Source: an uncultured Persicitalea sp. (GTDB lineage: Bacteria; Bacteroidota; Bacteroidia; Cytophagales; Spirosomataceae). Taken from it: a stretch of 13,456 nucleotides of DNA. The translations under genes and the position numbers were made by a program. Shown one piece after another: positions 1 through 6,958 of the stretch. Numbering within the stretch: the stretch's first letter is position 1; each line of letters opens with the position of its first letter. The notes under the pieces are model-generated. The model searched no databases, had not been told where the DNA came from, and worked only from the letters and a program-made list of their open reading frames with translations. The stretch spans positions 1 through 13,456 of the forward strand of contig CATMVR010000054.1 in assembly GCA_950075905.1 (NCBI GenBank), written 5' to 3'.

Positions 1-741
1 CTAATGGCCATTGCCATCCTGGGCTGGCCCCTCGACAAGCTCTCCCCCGAAGTGGCCGGTCGCGTTATTGAGGGCAGCCGTGCCATCTGCGCCGAGGCAA
101 ATATCCCCCTTGCGGGTGGGCATAGCATCGATAGCCCTGAGCCTATTTTCGGCCTGGCCGTTACGGGCCGCGTGGCGGTGCAGCATCTCAAACGCAACGA
201 TACCGCTACCGAGGGCTGTGTACTGTATCTTACAAAGAAAATAGGTGTGGGTATTTTAACGACGGCGCAGAAAAAAGGCTTGCTCCTCAGCGAACACGCG
301 CACATAGCCCCCGATCAGATGCGGCAGCTCAACAAAGTTGGTGTGGCCCTGGGGGCGCTCGACTCCGTAAAAGCGCTTACGGATGTGACGGGCTTTGGCC
401 TGCTGGGTCACCTGATCGAGATGGCGCAGGGTAGTGGGTTGAGTGCCGTGGTGGATTTTGACAAAGTACCCAAGCTACCTTATATTGAAGAGTATCTCGC
501 CCAAAAATCATTCCCGGGCGGTACTGTTCGCAACTGGAACAGTTATGGACATAAGGTAAACGAGCTTTCGGAAACACAGCGCTACATTTTGGCCGACCCT
601 CAGACAAGTGGTGGTCTGCTGATTGCCGTTACGCCCGAAGGACAGCGCGATGTGGAAAATATTCTGCAAACGTTCGGAATTGACGCCGAGCCAATTGGCT
701 ATCTGACCAACGCCCGCGAAAAGGTTGTCTATGTGGAGTAG
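1..741 (+). CDS. selD: Selenide, water dikinase (selenophosphate synthetase), 5'-truncated by window edge
   Basis: SelD makes selenophosphate from selenide and ATP in the cytoplasm, the selenium donor for selenocysteine and for 2-selenouridine in tRNA. The reading frame is open from base 1, so the ATG at 4 is internal. About 246 residues are present of the family's usual 345 or so; the missing N-terminus would hold the glycine-rich loop and the catalytic Cys/Sec-Lys pair, so I cannot tell whether this enzyme uses Cys or Sec. Recognisable SelD signatures are GGHSIDSPEPIFGLAVTG (encoded near 114-168), TDVTGFGLLGHL (near 379-414, including a metal-binding Asp) and ADPQTSGGLL (near 592-621). These are typical of the AIRS/PurM-like fold. 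No other selenium gene is visible; a partner such as selU could lie upstream. The family call is firm. Confidence 0.95.
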   Translation, partial: LMAIAILGWPLDKLSPEVAGRVIEGSRAICAEANIPLAGGHSIDSPEPIFGLAVTGRVAVQHLKRNDTATEGCVLYLTKKIGVGILTTAQKKGLLLSEHAHIAPDQMRQLNKVGVALGALDSVKALTDVTGFGLLGHLIEMAQGSGLSAVVDFDKVPKLPYIEEYLAQKSFPGGTVRNWNSYGHKVNELSETQRYILADPQTSGGLLIAVTPEGQRDVENILQTFGIDAEPIGYLTNAREKVVYVE

Positions 742-851
742 GGCTTTCGGCGGTTGGCTATCGGCGCGGTCCGACGTTTCGGTCGGCTGTGGGATTTATC
801 ATGTACAATAACCTTACTCCATTTTTTTATTAGTATTCTTTTTGATCAGAC

Positions 852-1625
852 ATGAAGTTAAATTACAAACAGGTAAGCAGCGAAGGGCAGCCGCTCGTTG
901 TTTTGCACGGGGTATTTGGCTCGCTGGACAACTGGGCCACTGTTAGCAAAGAGATTGCCGACGCGGGCTACGCCGTGTACCTGCTGGATCAGCGCAACCA
1001 CGGGCGCTCGCCCCATTCAGACGAATTTACGCAGGAAGCCATGGCGGCCGACCTGGCGGAGTTTATTGAGGAGCATTCTCTGCAAAATCCGGTATTGGTA
1101 GGGCATTCGATGGGTGGCAAAACGGTAATGCGCTACGCCATGGAGTACCCCGATACGTACGATAAGCTGGTGATTGTGGATATTGCCCCCAGGTACTACC
1201 CGCCTCACCACAAATCGCTGCTGGAAGGTCTCAACGCCCTTCCGCTAGTCAAAATTGAAAACCGGCAGCAGGCCGACGAGCTATTCAGCGCCCACGAGCC
1301 CAATGTAGGCGTGCGGCAGTTTTTGCTCAAAAACCTGTACCGTACCGCCGAAGGTACCTTTGCCTGGCGCTTTAACCTGCCCGTGCTGACGGCTCAGATT
1401 GAACAGGTGGGCGAGGCTATTCCAAAACTACGCTCCGTGCCCGAGTCAACTCTTTTTATGCGTGGTGCTCTCTCGCCCTACATCAAAGACGAGGATCGGG
1501 AGGCTATCGAAGATTTGTTTCCGAATGCGGAGATCGTCACCATTCCCAAAGCCGGCCATTGGGTACACGCCGAGAAGCCCAAGGAATTTGTGGCGGCGTT
1601 GACGGAGTTTCTGGCTAAACGCTGA
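852..1625 (+). CDS. Alpha/beta hydrolase (YbfF-like esterase)
   Basis: This 257-residue cytoplasmic protein has the alpha/beta hydrolase fold. Visible marks are the oxyanion-side VVLHGVFGS (residues 16-24), DQRNHGRS (46-53), the nucleophile elbow GHSMGG with Ser86, IVDIAP with Asp110 as a possible acid, and the C-terminal catalytic His236 in KAGHWVHAEKP. Length and the DQRNHG/GHSMGG/IVDIAP spacing fit the YbfF group of small acyl-ester or thioester hydrolases; the natural substrate is not evident. There is no signal peptide. It begins 110 bases after selD with a T-rich stretch before the ATG but no full TAnnTTTG box, so it could be transcribed with selD or alone. It ends 5 bases from the oppositely oriented sulfatase. 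Confidence 0.9.
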   Translation: MKLNYKQVSSEGQPLVVLHGVFGSLDNWATVSKEIADAGYAVYLLDQRNHGRSPHSDEFTQEAMAADLAEFIEEHSLQNPVLVGHSMGGKTVMRYAMEYPDTYDKLVIVDIAPRYYPPHHKSLLEGLNALPLVKIENRQQADELFSAHEPNVGVRQFLLKNLYRTAEGTFAWRFNLPVLTAQIEQVGEAIPKLRSVPESTLFMRGALSPYIKDEDREAIEDLFPNAEIVTIPKAGHWVHAEKPKEFVAALTEFLAKR

Positions 1626-1632
1626 CAGCGTT
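1618..1632. repeat. Perfect palindrome spanning two convergent stop codons
   Basis: AACGCTG-A-CAGCGTT is a perfect inverted repeat. It covers the TGA of the hydrolase (1623-1625) and two bases of the TAA of the sulfatase on the other strand (1631-1633). As RNA it could fold into a 5-bp stem with a TGACA loop on either strand. Neither side has a T tract, so it is not a standard intrinsic terminator. Confidence 0.5.
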
Positions 1633-3091
1633 ACCGCTTCACCGGTACTTTCGCTTCGGTCCTTTCCAGAAAGGCATTCAGTTTCTTCCGGAGCTCCTGC
1701 CGTTTCTGGGGAAGCCGGTCGGCGAGGTTGCGGGTTTCTGCTATGTCATCTTTCAGGTTAAACAACTCGTCCGAGCCATCCTCGTAGTAGTGAATCAGCT
1801 TCCAGTAGCCGCTGCGCACGATGCTGTACGGCGTCACATCCTCGTAGCGGTAGTGCGGAAAGTGCCAGAACAGATCCCGCGCGGGCAGCGGCTGGGCTTT
1901 GGTCAGATGCGGAAGCAAACTGACGCCATCGTTGGGGATATTCTGGTCCGGGCGGGTACCGACGGCGTCCAGAATGGTATTGAAAACATCCATCGTAATC
2001 ACCGGGCTATTAGACACGCGGGGCGCGATATGTCCTTTCCAGCTGACGATCATCGGTACTCGGATGCCCCCCTCGTAGGGGTACCCCTTGCCGCTGCGGA
2101 AGGGCGGATTGGAGGTGATGGGGTTGTTGGGATTGCCCAGTAGGCCGCCGTTGTCGGACGTAAAAATCACCAGTGTATTTTCCAGCAGCTTCTGCGCTTC
2201 CAGCTCGGCCAGGATCTTTCCCACCGTCGCGTCCATACTCTCAATCATAGCCGCATACACCGGATTACCCTGCCCGTTGGTGGGCGTTTTGGCCTTGTAC
2301 TTGGCCACCAGTTCGGGCTTCCCACCCAGGGGCGTATGCACGGCGTAGGGAGCGTAGTTGATAAAAAACGGCTTGTCTTTTTGTTTTCGGATCAGCTGAA
2401 TCACTTCGTCGGCCTCGCGATCGGTGAGGTACTCACCGGCTTGGCGGGCGGGCAGCGTGGGGATGCCCTTCACCGAGGCATTGGCGTAAGGGTCAAAGTA
2501 GGAAGGCGGCTGGCCAAAATCACACCCGCCGATATTGACATCAAACCCCTGCTTTTCGGGGTAGTAGGGCTCTGTACCCAGGTGCCACTTGCCCACAAAA
2601 GCCGTGAAGTACCCCTGCTCTTTGAGGTACTCGGCGGTGGTTTTCTCGGATAGCGGCAGTTCAAACGGGATCGGCGGACAGATAAGTTTCTGTTGCTGAT
2701 CGCGCTCGTATTCCCTCTTATTCTTGCCGTCGTACTCTGCCGACGCATTCTGAAAACTGGCCCTGATCCAATCCGTAATGCCGGTGCGGGCTGGGTACTT
2801 GCCCGTCATCAGAGCCGAGCGCGAGGGCGAGCAGATAGCCGCCGCCGCGTAGGCATCCGTAAATTTGACACCCCCGGCCGCTAATTTATCCAGATTAGGC
2901 GTTTCGTAGTACTTACTTCCGTAGGCGCTCAGATCGGCCCAGCCGAGGTCGTCGACGAAGATAAGAAGGATGTTGGGGGGAGTGGCCTGGGGCGGAAGAA
3001 TAGGTAAAGCCTGTTTACTTGCTGTTAGGATAACTCCCAAGAAGAGAGCAATGGGCCCTAAAACTCCAAACCATCGATAGTATGAATGCAT
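1631..3091 (-). CDS. Formylglycine-dependent sulfatase (arylsulfatase family), exported
   Basis: A 486-residue type I sulfatase, which hydrolyses sulfate esters outside the cytoplasm. A hydrophobic N-terminal segment (residues 9-23) followed by TASKQA fits a signal peptide or anchor. The metal-binding start FVDDLGWADL has Asp47-Asp48. The active-site signature CSPSRSALMTG begins at Cys87, the residue that would be converted to formylglycine. Further sulfatase marks are GKWHLG (167-172), VHTPLGG (251-257), TSDNGG (311-316, metal ligands) and GKGYPYEGGIRVP (334-346). The C-terminal part from about residue 400 (LPARDLFWHFPHY, YWKLIHYYEDG, ELFNLKDD) is the usual small subdomain. The Cys type needs an aerobic FGE or an anaerobic maturase, and none is encoded here. 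No polysaccharide-utilisation genes are adjacent, so the substrate is unknown. It is divergent from the methyltransferase gene (66 bases between starts). Confidence 0.95.
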   Translation of the reverse strand: MHSYYRWFGVLGPIALFLGVILTASKQALPILPPQATPPNILLIFVDDLGWADLSAYGSKYYETPNLDKLAAGGVKFTDAYAAAAICSPSRSALMTGKYPARTGITDWIRASFQNASAEYDGKNKREYERDQQQKLICPPIPFELPLSEKTTAEYLKEQGYFTAFVGKWHLGTEPYYPEKQGFDVNIGGCDFGQPPSYFDPYANASVKGIPTLPARQAGEYLTDREADEVIQLIRKQKDKPFFINYAPYAVHTPLGGKPELVAKYKAKTPTNGQGNPVYAAMIESMDATVGKILAELEAQKLLENTLVIFTSDNGGLLGNPNNPITSNPPFRSGKGYPYEGGIRVPMIVSWKGHIAPRVSNSPVITMDVFNTILDAVGTRPDQNIPNDGVSLLPHLTKAQPLPARDLFWHFPHYRYEDVTPYSIVRSGYWKLIHYYEDGSDELFNLKDDIAETRNLADRLPQKRQELRKKLNAFLERTEAKVPVKR

Positions 3092-3157
3092 AAACTTTTA
3101 CTGTTTTTAGTCTAAAAGAGGTTCTTTTGTAAAAAACATCCTAATTTTTTCTTACAA

Positions 3158-3880
3158 ATGTCCGAAGTATCTCAAAATACTCCCCCCACCCTCTTCCTCA
3201 TCCCCACCGTACTGGCCGAGGGTACCGCCGCGCAGGTACTCAGCCCGCAGGTAACGGAGGTAATTGGTCAGCTGGATTATTTCTTTGCCGAAGAACTCCG
3301 CACGGCGCGGCGGTTTATCAGTAGCCTGCGGCTGGGACGGGTGATTCAGGACCTGACGTTTTTTGAGCTGAACAAAAAAACTCCCGAAGCCGAAACCTCC
3401 GCCCAACTGCGGCAACTCCCGGCGGGGAAGGATATCGGGGTACTTTCTGAGGCGGGTTGCCCCGGCGTGGCCGACCCGGGCGCGGTGGCCGTGCGGCTGG
3501 CGCATCAGCGGGGCATGCGGGTGGTACCTTTGGTGGGGCCGTCGTCTATCCTGCTAGCGCTAATGGCCTCGGGGCTGAGCGGGCAGTCGTTTGCGTTTCA
3601 TGGCTACCTACCCATCGATCAGGTGGCCCGCAAAAAGGCGTTGATTGAGCTGGAACGCGAGGGTCGCGAGCGGCGACAAACACAGATTTTTATGGAAACG
3701 CCTTTCCGTAACAATCACCTGCTGGCTACCCTGCTGGACGCCTGCCAGCCCGATACACTATTGTGTATAGCCAGTAACGTAACCGCCCCGGAGGAGTACA
3801 TCCGGACTCAATCTGTGCAGCAGTGGCGCAAGCAAAAGATTGATTTACACAAGCAGCCTACCATTTTCCTGATTGGCTAG
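3158..3880 (+). CDS. SAM-dependent methyltransferase, tetrapyrrole-methylase superfamily (RsmI-like)
   Basis: A 240-residue cytoplasmic protein related to RsmI, the enzyme that 2'-O-methylates C1402 of 16S rRNA. Family marks are FLIPTVLAEG (13-22, in place of the RsmI start LYVVATPIGN), LSEAGCPGVADPGA (96-109, compare SDAGTPLISDPG), PLVGPSS (124-130), AFHGYLP (146-152) and FMETPFR (178-184). It lacks the C-terminal extension of full-length RsmI (about 280 residues), and the start and glycine-rich motifs are changed. Bacteroidota commonly carry such a short paralogue besides true RsmI, so I give no symbol and no firm target. The ATG at 3158 is the only sensible start. A terminator follows 27 bases after the stop. 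Confidence 0.85.
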   Translation: MSEVSQNTPPTLFLIPTVLAEGTAAQVLSPQVTEVIGQLDYFFAEELRTARRFISSLRLGRVIQDLTFFELNKKTPEAETSAQLRQLPAGKDIGVLSEAGCPGVADPGAVAVRLAHQRGMRVVPLVGPSSILLALMASGLSGQSFAFHGYLPIDQVARKKALIELEREGRERRQTQIFMETPFRNNHLLATLLDACQPDTLLCIASNVTAPEEYIRTQSVQQWRKQKIDLHKQPTIFLIG

Positions 3881-3906
3881 GCTAAGTTTCCCGATAGCTT
3901 GATTCT

Positions 3907-3931
3907 ATCCCGCCGAGAGCGGGATTTTTTT
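3907..3931 (+). terminator. Intrinsic terminator of the methyltransferase gene
   Basis: Perfect 7-bp stem ATCCCGC/GCGGGAT (3907-3913 with 3919-3925), loop CGAGA, then a run of seven T (3925-3931). Confidence 0.85.
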
Positions 3932-4073
3932 ATGCTCATAACGTCTTAGAAATCAATTATTAAAAAAAATTATAAACTTTTTTGGGGTTTCGTTCCAACC
4001 GAAGCGGGGGGGAGAGGTATCTATGGAGATGAGTTTAATCAGTATTCCAAATTTAAAAACAAGAATGATTGTC

Positions 4074-4646
4074 ATGAAAAAAAGTGTGTTGTGGCTGGGT
4101 CTGGCCCTGTGCGTAGGTATGTGGTCCTGCGAAGAAAAAGACAATGTGAGCGCTTCAAAAACGGTAGATTCCGATTTTGAGCAGGGGGCCGACGGCTGGG
4201 CGGCCTCCGGCAACTGGATGGTGCTCAAAAATGGCGTGGGCGAAATACGCACCGGCAAGCTGGGCAACAATCAGTTGTTTACCACCACTATCGAGCCCAT
4301 GCATGGCAATAGCCTGGTGGTGTACACCAAAGACAACCGCACCGTGCTCACCGACCGGCTCAACCAGGGCCACGCCCTGGTGGCCGCGGACTTTCTGGGC
4401 CAGGGCCGCGACCAGATTGCGATGGGCTGGCGCGAAAAAAATGCCGCGGAGCAGGTAGGTGTACGGCTGTACGTTAGCGCCAAAGCAGACGGCACCCAAT
4501 GGCAGGAGTACGCACTCGACGAGAAGGCAAATATGGCCGCAGAAGACCTCAAAGCCGCCGATCTCGACGGCGACGGGGACCTGGACCTGGTAGCTGCCGG
4601 CCGGGCCACCCACAATCTGGTGATTTACTGGAACAAACGCTATTAG
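4074..4646 (+). CDS. Small lipoprotein with FG-GAP/VCBS-type propeller fragment
   Basis: From the ATG at 4074 the product has 190 residues: a lipoprotein signal MKKSVLWLGLALCVGMWSC with Cys19, then acidic EEKD, which resembles the Bacteroidota surface-export signal next to the lipidated Cys. An in-frame ATG at 4065 is possible; the one at 4023 would put a poor hydrophilic stretch before the signal. The mature part has the pattern IEPMHGNSLVVYT, then GHALVAADFLGQGRDQIAMGWR, then LKAADLDGDGDLDLVAAG with a calcium-loop DxDxDGxxD at about residues 163-171. From memory, this matches the last blades of much larger FG-GAP repeat proteins of Cytophagales. It is too short for a whole propeller, so it may be a stand-alone domain, a binding module, or a remnant of a longer gene. 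Strong terminators on both sides make it its own transcription unit. Confidence 0.75.
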   Translation: MKKSVLWLGLALCVGMWSCEEKDNVSASKTVDSDFEQGADGWAASGNWMVLKNGVGEIRTGKLGNNQLFTTTIEPMHGNSLVVYTKDNRTVLTDRLNQGHALVAADFLGQGRDQIAMGWREKNAAEQVGVRLYVSAKADGTQWQEYALDEKANMAAEDLKAADLDGDGDLDLVAAGRATHNLVIYWNKRY

Positions 4647-4680
4647 GCCCTTTGTAAAAATATCCATTACCCTACCTGAA

Positions 4681-4723
4681 AAAATGCCCCATACCAACGG
4701 ATATGGGGCATTTTTAATTTGGT
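4681..4723 (+). terminator. Strong intrinsic terminator after the FG-GAP lipoprotein
   Basis: Perfect 14-bp stem: 4681-4694 pairs with 4703-4716, with an 8-base loop. The A-rich 5' edge and T-rich 3' edge would allow it to act on both strands. It starts 34 bases after the stop codon. Confidence 0.93.
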
Positions 4724-4748
4724 AAAGTTCAAATAAATATTAAATTTG
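4719..4748 (+). promoter_or_regulatory. Bacteroidota-type promoter of the SnoaL-like gene
   Basis: TTTG (4719-4722), 18 bases, then TAAATTTG (4741-4748), matching the -33/-7 pattern TTTG...TAnnTTTG. Transcription would begin near 4755, leaving a leader of about 62 bases. This rules out the in-frame GTG at 4748 as start codon, because it lies inside the -7 box. Confidence 0.7.
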
Positions 4749-4816
4749 TGCTAATTAGTGCGAGAGTTCAGGAATGTGCAGATACCTTTCATTTTCACTT
4801 TTTAACCTCCATAATT

Positions 4817-5749
4817 ATGAACTATACCAAATCGCTTCCGCAAAGGGGTATTATTCCCCTGTTTCTTATGATTTTTCTGGTGCATGTAGTCATGGCGCAG
4901 AAAATTCCGAAACACAACGATGTAGTTGCCCTTACGGGCAATGCCGACAAAAACGTTCAACTGCTGAACAACTACCTGGATGCGCTTCTGGCGGGAAATT
5001 TACCCGTAGCCCGATCCTACCTTGCCGCTGAATTTAAGGAATATGGCCCATCGGCCAGTGATTCTTTAACCCTGGACCAGGTTATGAAAAATTGGGAAAC
5101 GGCCAACCGGCAGCGTACCGAAGAGTCGATTACCGACCGGCAGTCGCTTTCTATCAAAGCCAAAAGTGGCCCGGCCAAGGGCGAGTGGGTCATGGGATGG
5201 GGTACCTACCACTGGAAAGAAAACGGCAAAATGATCCACTTGCCCTTTCAGATTACGGCCCGGGTTGATAAGGACAAAATTCAGCAGGCATTCATGTACT
5301 ACGACCGTGCGAGCGTGCAGAATAAGCTAGGCTACCTGAGTATACCTCCTAACGTAGACCCGGATGCCTACATGATACGTAAAGTGATTGAAGCCGAAAC
5401 GGCCGCCTGGCTCAACAACGACGGCGAAGAAATGGGCACCTACTGGGCCGATCTGCCCTACGCAGCCCATACCGTTACGGACGAAGAAGGCAAGGCCTAC
5501 ATTATCACTGCCTCAGAGATAGGCCAGCTGGTTTCGCGCCTCTCAACCCAAAAGCCCAACAAACCAGGCACAACCTTCAAAAACACCAATTATAACATCC
5601 GTCCCAATGGTAATGCCGCCTGGGTTAGTTTTGAGCAGACTTTCAGCTACCCCGATGGCCGCACCGTAGCCAATCTGGAAAACCGCTATTTGGAAAAAAT
5701 TGACGGGGAATGGAAAATTACCCATATGACGTCTATCCCAAAGAGGTAA
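4817..5749 (+). CDS. Secreted protein with two NTF2/SnoaL-like domains
   Basis: A 310-residue exported protein. The ATG at 4817 gives a signal peptide with a hydrophobic core (residues 11-25) and a likely cut after VMA at residue 27. Domain 1 covers about 44-170: NVQLLNNYLDALLAGNLPVARSYLAAEFKEYGPS at the front and ITARVDKDKIQQAFMYYDRASVQNKLGY at the end, the usual SnoaL-like edge pattern. Domain 2 covers about 184-310: VIEAETAAWLNNDGEEM, then AWVSFEQTFSYPDG and a final ENRYLEKIDGEWKITHM strand pair as in NTF2-like proteins. Such folds bind small ligands or catalyse isomerase or hydrolase reactions; no catalytic residues can be assigned, so the function is unknown. It is monocistronic, with its own promoter and terminator. 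Confidence 0.85.
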   Translation: MNYTKSLPQRGIIPLFLMIFLVHVVMAQKIPKHNDVVALTGNADKNVQLLNNYLDALLAGNLPVARSYLAAEFKEYGPSASDSLTLDQVMKNWETANRQRTEESITDRQSLSIKAKSGPAKGEWVMGWGTYHWKENGKMIHLPFQITARVDKDKIQQAFMYYDRASVQNKLGYLSIPPNVDPDAYMIRKVIEAETAAWLNNDGEEMGTYWADLPYAAHTVTDEEGKAYIITASEIGQLVSRLSTQKPNKPGTTFKNTNYNIRPNGNAAWVSFEQTFSYPDGRTVANLENRYLEKIDGEWKITHMTSIPKR

Positions 5750-5781
5750 GGTGACTGGGTACCGGGGTGTACCCAACAATA

Positions 5782-5823
5782 CAAACCGGTTGTCAAGGTA
5801 CTTGCAACCGGTTTGCTGTTTTT
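5782..5823 (+). terminator. Intrinsic terminator of the SnoaL-like gene
   Basis: Perfect 11-bp stem CAAACCGGTTG/CAACCGGTTTG (5782-5792 with 5805-5815). The apical part can extend the helix by CAAG/CTTG across one bulged T. It is followed by CTG and five T. Confidence 0.88.
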
Positions 5824-5948
5824 GGGCTCAGGCAGACCATCGTGTACCGCAGCCCCCCCTCCCCAATCCCAATTCGTAAATAGTTTTTCATTCGAAAACA
5901 TCCTGAACAAAAGCATTCATAATCAGTTTGAAGAGGTGTATTCAGCCA

Positions 5949-5970
5949 GACAACTTGACTATCGGTTGTC
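5949..5970. repeat. Inverted repeat upstream of the CHRD gene (operator candidate)
   Basis: GACAAC, 10 bases, GTTGTC, placed 64 bases before the CHRD start codon. Half-site length and one-turn spacing suit a dimeric regulator. No TAnnTTTG box is evident between 5824 and 6033, so the promoter of the CHRD gene is not located. Confidence 0.35.
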
Positions 5971-6033
5971 AGTGGCGCAAATAGCTATCCTGATAAGTTC
6001 ATGTATCAACTTTTACACTAAACCTTTATTCCA

Positions 6034-6876
6034 ATGAAAACTTCACTCCGGCTTTTCGCCACGCTACTCTTCTTTTCCTTCTTCCTGGGCTGTAAAGATC
6101 ACGATTTCTACGATGTGATAGAGCAGAAAGGACTCTCGCTCAGCCCTATACAGGAAGTACCACAAAACAGCAGCCCCGCTACTGGCACCGCCGATGTGTC
6201 CTACGACAAGAACACAAAAATGCTGACCTATACCATCACCTGGTCTAATCTGACGGGACCTCCTACCGTAGCCCATATTCATGGTACCGCCCCCAGGGGT
6301 ACCAACGCCGGAGTGCAGCATGATTTTTCATCTCTCATACCCAAGACAACCTCCGGTACCTTTACTAACTCGGTACTGGTAGATGGGGTAAAAATCAAGG
6401 AAGAAGACTTGCTGAATGGTCTATACTACTTCAATATCCATACGGCTGCTCACCCCGGAGGCGAGCTACGGGGGCAGATTGAATTTTACGACCAGAGTTT
6501 TATCGTAAGCCGCAAAGGCCTTCCTTTGAGCGGAGCCCAGGAAGTACCAGCCAATGCCAGCACCGCCACCGGTACGGCCGATGTGACCTACAATAAAAAA
6601 ACAAAGCGGCTGAGCTACTTCATTACCTGGAACAACCTGGCCGCAGCACCTACCGGCGCGCACATCCACGGACCGGCGGCCCGGGGTGCCAATGCTTCTG
6701 TTATCCATAATTTTTCCTCGCTGCTACCGGCTGCTACCTCGGGAGCACTAACCAACTCCGTAGTCATAGACGGTACTACGCTCAAAGAAGCAGATCTACT
6801 GAATGGGCTTTACTATTTCAATATTCATAACCCCACTTTCCCCGGTGGAGAAATCAGGGGACAAATTGAGTTTTAA
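6034..6876 (+). CDS. Lipoprotein with two tandem CHRD domains
   Basis: A 280-residue lipoprotein. The signal MKTSLRLFATLLFFSFFLGC ends at Cys20 and is followed by KDHD, a K-acidic pattern like the Bacteroidota outer-surface export signal. Two CHRD domains, about 120 residues each, fill the rest: about 31-151 and 160-280. Each has GLxLSxxQEVPxNxSxATGTADV at its start, ITWxNL, an AHIHG motif (80-84 and 209-213) and the closing LLNGLYYFNIHxxxxPGGExRGQIEF. The copies are offset by 129 residues, so this is an internal duplication. CHRD is named from chordin; in bacteria it occurs in exported proteins without a settled biochemical role, and the conserved His motifs suggest metal or ligand binding. 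It lies 82 bases before the FNT-family channel, with a hairpin between. Confidence 0.92.
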   Translation: MKTSLRLFATLLFFSFFLGCKDHDFYDVIEQKGLSLSPIQEVPQNSSPATGTADVSYDKNTKMLTYTITWSNLTGPPTVAHIHGTAPRGTNAGVQHDFSSLIPKTTSGTFTNSVLVDGVKIKEEDLLNGLYYFNIHTAAHPGGELRGQIEFYDQSFIVSRKGLPLSGAQEVPANASTATGTADVTYNKKTKRLSYFITWNNLAAAPTGAHIHGPAARGANASVIHNFSSLLPAATSGALTNSVVIDGTTLKEADLLNGLYYFNIHNPTFPGGEIRGQIEF

Positions 6877-6903
6877 CTATTGCTGAGTTTTCGACTGACG
6901 GCG

Positions 6904-6940
6904 AGCAAGAGGGGAATCAACTACGGGTTCCTCTCTTGCT
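6904..6940 (+). terminator. Hairpin without T tract between CHRD and channel genes
   Basis: A 13-bp stem with one G-U pair (6904-6916 with 6928-6940) and an 11-base loop, followed by ATAAAACATC instead of a T run. It ends 18 bases before the channel ATG. It may act as a weak terminator, an mRNA stabiliser for the upstream gene, or a translation modulator for the downstream one. Confidence 0.5.
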
Positions 6941-6958
6941 ATAAAACATCTCTACTTT

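Noticed and set aside
766..786. CCGAC...GTCGG stem after selD, considered as its terminator
   Set aside because: The stem is 5 bp and the T-rich stretch lies about 35 bases further on, beyond normal spacing.
4155..4697. Minus-strand frame of 180 codons over the FG-GAP lipoprotein
   Set aside because: It starts inside the terminator and lacks recognisable motifs; the plus frame has signal peptide and calcium loop.
5813..6037. Plus-strand frame of 74 codons between the SnoaL-like and CHRD genes
   Set aside because: It begins with a TTG inside the terminator stem, overlaps the start of the CHRD gene and encodes low-quality sequence.
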